A stretch of 9,071 nucleotides of DNA, taken from assembly GCA_025998595.1 (NCBI GenBank), contig BNWE01000049.1:1-9071 (forward strand), given 5' to 3'. Source of the stretch: Alphaproteobacteria bacterium. GTDB lineage: Bacteria; Pseudomonadota; Alphaproteobacteria; UBA3830. Shown in pieces: positions 5,466 to 9,071 of the stretch. A program made the translations under genes and the position numbers. The notes under the pieces were generated by a model that was not told the origin of the DNA, ran no database searches, and saw nothing but the letters and a program-made list of their open reading frames with translations. Each line of letters begins with the position of its first letter. The first letter of the stretch is position 1.

Positions 5466-8400
5466 TGAGTGCTGCCGGAAATGCAGAACCTGCTGGAGAC
5501 CTAAACGCCATCAAAGCTGCGGCTGACACTACCGTTAAGGAGCTTCAAGGAGTCGCTGACACTGCCGTTAAGGGGGGAATGGACGCAATACAGGGCGGTG
5601 CGGATGCAATTCAAGGTAAGCTTGATGCTCTGATGGGCAATTTACATTCCGTTCCCAAGGGCGTGATTTCCGCTATTACTGTAGGCATGATAATCGTTGC
5701 AATTTTTCTGGTTATAGTTTTTTTTGCACTGTGCATTTTCTACATAAACTCGAAACCGGCGCCGGTGATACCGAAGAAAAAAAAAGAAGACATGAAGAAA
5801 GTCGACGTTTCCAAGGAAAAAGAAAGAGTACGGCACGAGGATATACCGGTTATCTCCGGAAGAGTGGGGGAGATACTGACCCTAAACGGACTCCTGAAAG
5901 CGGGGCCGGTAACGAAAATGTTCTTTCAGATTATGGAAGTCATCAAAAACAGCACATATGATTTACGCTGGAGATATAAACTTCCGTTTTTCATGTTGGT
6001 CGGTCCGGAAGATAGTGGAAAGAGTACAATGGTTAATAGCATGACTCTTGAGCATCTAACGGCAGATGGCTCTTCCATAGATCCGCTCTGGAACTTATAT
6101 AAGCAGGGGGCTATTTTCGAATTTCCAAGGATGGAAACGTTCGAGGATAAAAACAAATTCTGGTCGTTTATTAGTGAGTTGTTTCTGTTTATTCGTCCGA
6201 GACGTCCTCTGGATGGACTCATTGTGACATTGCCAGCTGATATGCTGATCTCCTCCGTTGTTAATATTGAAAAACACGCCCAAGAAATGTTCGATAGAAT
6301 ATTTGCGTTTCAGCGGGATGTGAATCTGCGTCTTCCAATATATTTGATCATCACAAAGTCAGATTTAATTCCGGGATTTACGGAATTTGCAAGTTTTGTG
6401 GAGGAAGAAGTAAAGCAGCAGATTTTCGGCTGGTCCAATCCATATTCCGTAGGAAACGCATTCTCCACTTCTTGGGTGCACGAAATTTTCGATACAATTA
6501 ATGAAGGCATAAGAATCGAGACTTTGAGTTTTTCCAAGAAAAAGATACTTCATAAAGATATCGAGATGGCGATTCTTTTTGGAGCTGAATTCGATAGATT
6601 AAGGAAGCCGTTGACGCTGTATCTAAACACAATGTTTCAATCGCATAATCCCATGGACGGATTGCTGCTGAGAGGGGTGTATTTCGTGGGAAAGCGGCAG
6701 GAAGTAATTACCGTAGACAATGATCTGTTGCAGCCAATGGCTCTGAGTCCACAGTCGCTGAATAACATCAATTACGGCGTCGGCGGTTCCTATAACGACG
6801 AGGTTTATTTCGTGCAGGATCTATTCAGTGAAAAGATCTTCATGGAATCCAACATAGCGAATCCCATAAAAATGGACACTGTGGATCTAAACAGCACTGC
6901 TATGCGCAACAAAATGATTTTTGCTTCGAGCGCCATAGTGCTTTCGTTGGGATGGTTCTATGGAAACCACAAGATAAAGATAAAACTCGCCGGATGTTAT
7001 CGTTCGCTGACTTCCGTAAAGTCCATGATGGTTAAAATCAAGTTTTTGGAAAAGCATGTCCATGGCTCCGGAGATCAATTTGCCATAAATCAGCAAATAT
7101 CCCATTTACTGCAAAATATTCCGGTCGTAAATAAATGGGATGTGGTATCGATATTTGTTCCACAGTCATGGTTCTCTGGTATACACGCGGAAATTATGGA
7201 TACGTTTGGATTGGTGTTTGATTCCGTTGTGGTAAAAGCCATGTACATCGATCTCAACATAAATGCCAAGGAAATTGCGACAAAGCCACAAATCGAGCAT
7301 TTGGGGGACACTAAAGATATATTTGCCATAAATTCGTTTGGTAGCTTTACGGCACTTTTGGAGTTCTCTAAAAAAGTGGAGACTCTGAAAAAAATAAGCT
7401 CGGAATATAACGATATACGACAGCTGGAAGACAGAAGAAGCGTAATAGACATAACGAGCACCATATTTAACGATAAGTTTGATATAGCTGATGAAGTCAA
7501 GACACGTCCTCCAAACAAGAAACTCATGCCGCCGAAGTTTCGTTTGGATGCATTTCGGGCGCCCATCGAAAATAATCTAAAGGCTTTATATTCGTTGTTT
7601 TTGGATGAGGTTTTTAGCGACACCATCGATAAAATATTCCGAACCGTTGCCAATGACATAGAACGATTGACGTCCATTTCCAAAAACGCGGCTGTGAATT
7701 TTGCCACGCGCGATTTGGCCAAGCTTTATCAGAAGACGGAGCTGATCTGCGATATCCTCCGGAACAAAAATTTTCTATGGATATCGGCGGAGAAATTTTC
7801 CCCCACACAAAAATATGTGGAAATGATGAATTCGTTTGGAGCCTCTGGAGTTATCAGCAGAAATTGCATGGAAAGTCTGACGAAAGCGGCAGAAGTCGGA
7901 TTCAGTAAGTTCAAAGATAATATGAGGGAATACAAAACTAATCTCACGGACAAACTATTGTCAGACGCACTAGATGCGCCATCGTCCGGTCTTCAAAATT
8001 TGCAAAAAGAACTGAATATCATGCTGGCGTTACCGTTCATATGCGTTGTGCCGCCGTCTACTTTCGTAACAGAAGTTATGGAAGATAAAATGCTAATTTG
8101 GGATCTCAAGAAACTAAAAGAACTATCTGATCTTATGGATAAATATTATGAATTTATAGGTACCATGCCGGCTGAGCTGCGCCCACAGTATTTTGATATG
8201 TACAAGACAATAGCGCGGAAGTGCTTCTTTCCCACTGTACAGTCCATTGTGGGAAGTGCCGAGCTCATGGACGATATGCCACTGGGGAAATCAAGGGGGC
8301 AGTTGGAAGATGCATACAAACGTCAGTCGGACAACGTTAAAAGTGCTACGGCCATGATATCGAAAATCATAAAATTTCTAGACGAAATATTTCAGGAAGA

Positions 8401-9071
8401 TAGCATAGAGGACTTTGGATTTCTCAACATGATAATTTCCCACTACACAATTCTTCTGGAGAAAATAGACGCTCTCTTCAATCTCGAAACTCCATATTCT
8501 TCCGGAGACGCCTTGTTTGACGGCTGGACCGGAGATGCCAATCCGAGATACCTAAACATAAGTGAAGAGGATGCGCTGAAAAAGTATCTGTCTTCCCAAT
8601 TTGCAAGAATAAAATTTTTAGCGAAGGATCTGGCGCTGCCGATAGTTGAACTGCTGTCCATGCCATATGTTTCCGAGAAAGTAAAGCGCAAGGATCTAAT
8701 CGATAAATGGAACGAAATAATAACCAGCACCAATGATTACGAACTGCAGAAACCAGGCAACTCCATCGCGGCTCTGGAGGAGTTTTTATCCGATACCCTC
8801 AAGAAAGTTTCGCTGGAATCCTTTGATCAGCAGGGCGAAATAAAGGGATTCTCGGAAACCGGCGGCGATTTCTTCATAAAAAAACGTTCCAATGTCGCGA
8901 AGGCTCTTTTGTCCAGAGCTGACGTCGTGCAATACGAAAAAGCTTCCGTTGCTTATCAAAAAATAGCAAATAAATTTAATGCGGTGCTGGCCAATAAGTT
9001 CCCATTTGGCGATTCCAAAGAGGATGCTTCCTTTACCGATGTGGAAGACTTCGTGAATCTATACGAAAAGC
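5465..9071 (+). CDS. tssM: Type VI secretion membrane-complex protein TssM (IcmF family), 3' end cut off
   Basis: TssM spans the inner membrane and forms the T6SS channel with TssL and usually TssJ. The frame is open from ATG 5465 (GGAG at 5454-5457) for 1202 codons to the window end; the C-terminus is missing. Residues 13-60 are an Ala/Asp-rich helical repeat region. A hydrophobic segment at about 67-94 is followed by a lysine-rich stretch. The cytoplasmic NTPase domain has a full Walker A, GPEDSGKST (180-188), PLDGLIVTLP (248-257) and TKSD (297-300). Family signatures LRGVYFVG (402-409) and YFVQDLFSEKIF (448-459) come before a second membrane segment (about 484-501). The rest should be periplasmic; FPFGDSKED near the end resembles the conserved YPF region of the TssM C-terminal part. 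Most TssM proteins have two N-terminal membrane helices, and only one is evident here. An A9 run lies at 5777-5785. Confidence 0.95.
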   Translation, partial: MSAAGNAEPAGDLNAIKAAADTTVKELQGVADTAVKGGMDAIQGGADAIQGKLDALMGNLHSVPKGVISAITVGMIIVAIFLVIVFFALCIFYINSKPAPVIPKKKKEDMKKVDVSKEKERVRHEDIPVISGRVGEILTLNGLLKAGPVTKMFFQIMEVIKNSTYDLRWRYKLPFFMLVGPEDSGKSTMVNSMTLEHLTADGSSIDPLWNLYKQGAIFEFPRMETFEDKNKFWSFISELFLFIRPRRPLDGLIVTLPADMLISSVVNIEKHAQEMFDRIFAFQRDVNLRLPIYLIITKSDLIPGFTEFASFVEEEVKQQIFGWSNPYSVGNAFSTSWVHEIFDTINEGIRIETLSFSKKKILHKDIEMAILFGAEFDRLRKPLTLYLNTMFQSHNPMDGLLLRGVYFVGKRQEVITVDNDLLQPMALSPQSLNNINYGVGGSYNDEVYFVQDLFSEKIFMESNIANPIKMDTVDLNSTAMRNKMIFASSAIVLSLGWFYGNHKIKIKLAGCYRSLTSVKSMMVKIKFLEKHVHGSGDQFAINQQISHLLQNIPVVNKWDVVSIFVPQSWFSGIHAEIMDTFGLVFDSVVVKAMYIDLNINAKEIATKPQIEHLGDTKDIFAINSFGSFTALLEFSKKVETLKKISSEYNDIRQLEDRRSVIDITSTIFNDKFDIADEVKTRPPNKKLMPPKFRLDAFRAPIENNLKALYSLFLDEVFSDTIDKIFRTVANDIERLTSISKNAAVNFATRDLAKLYQKTELICDILRNKNFLWISAEKFSPTQKYVEMMNSFGASGVISRNCMESLTKAAEVGFSKFKDNMREYKTNLTDKLLSDALDAPSSGLQNLQKELNIMLALPFICVVPPSTFVTEVMEDKMLIWDLKKLKELSDLMDKYYEFIGTMPAELRPQYFDMYKTIARKCFFPTVQSIVGSAELMDDMPLGKSRGQLEDAYKRQSDNVKSATAMISKIIKFLDEIFQEDSIEDFGFLNMIISHYTILLEKIDALFNLETPYSSGDALFDGWTGDANPRYLNISEEDALKKYLSSQFARIKFLAKDLALPIVELLSMPYVSEKVKRKDLIDKWNEIITSTNDYELQKPGNSIAALEEFLSDTLKKVSLESFDQQGEIKGFSETGGDFFIKKRSNVAKALLSRADVVQYEKASVAYQKIANKFNAVLANKFPFGDSKEDASFTDVEDFVNLYEK
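5522..5617 (+). repeat. Short tandem repeats at the start of tssM
   Basis: GCTGACACTACCGTTAAGG (5522-5540) recurs at 5555-5573 with one mismatch, exactly 33 bases or 11 codons later (ADTTVKELQGV then ADTAVKGGMDA). A second pair, DAIQGGA and DAIQGKL, is 21 bases apart (5582 and 5603). The periods of 11 and 7 residues are those of amphipathic helices. The near-identical DNA suggests recent expansion. Confidence 0.7.

Noticed and set aside
5731..5961. A 76-codon plus-strand frame in the +1 phase inside tssM.
   Set aside because: It overlaps the conserved TssM frame completely and has no ribosome-binding site or known domain.
7090..7722. A 210-codon open frame on the minus strand within tssM.
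   Set aside because: It lies fully antisense to a well-supported TssM frame, has low-complexity Ser-rich content and no recognisable domain; it mirrors the codon use of the sense gene.

Overview
The window looks like part of the chromosome of an AT-rich alphaproteobacterium, probably one living inside or closely with eukaryotic cells. Three things point there. RNase PH has alphaproteobacterial-style sequence (VPPFLKGSGKGW near the N-terminus). The tmRNA gene is of the circularly permuted two-piece kind known from Alphaproteobacteria. A charged, coiled-coil protein with an OTU-like (deubiquitinase-type) cysteine protease domain sits directly before a type VI secretion (T6SS) cluster. A Holosporales/Paracaedibacter-like protist endosymbiont fits, but that placement is inference.

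Layout. Bases 1-130 show no gene. On the minus strand, about 430 to 130 is ssrA (tmRNA): acceptor piece first, then the coding piece. The peptide tag is 21 residues long with an internally repeated ANDN unit. Its likely promoter lies at 466-493. On the plus strand, divergently, rph (RNase PH) occupies 700-1401. An AT-rich gap (1402-1746) holds a promoter for the 455-residue OTU-like protein (1747-3114), which ends in a clear intrinsic terminator (3144-3176). A 250-base gap follows. It contains a GC-richer stretch that may be a decayed minus-strand coding remnant, and three copies of an ATTAACA motif just before the next gene.

From 3434 to the window edge is a tightly packed T6SS operon: tssK (baseplate), tssL (inner-membrane DotU-like protein) and tssM (IcmF-like ATPase of the membrane complex, cut by the window end). 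tssK and tssL overlap by 14 bases, and tssL and tssM share one base (TGATG). These three proteins link the T6SS baseplate to the inner membrane. The OTU-like protein is a reasonable candidate for a host-directed effector because of its fold and position, but nothing in the sequence proves that it is secreted. No tssJ, insertion sequence, CRISPR array, tRNA or rRNA gene was seen.
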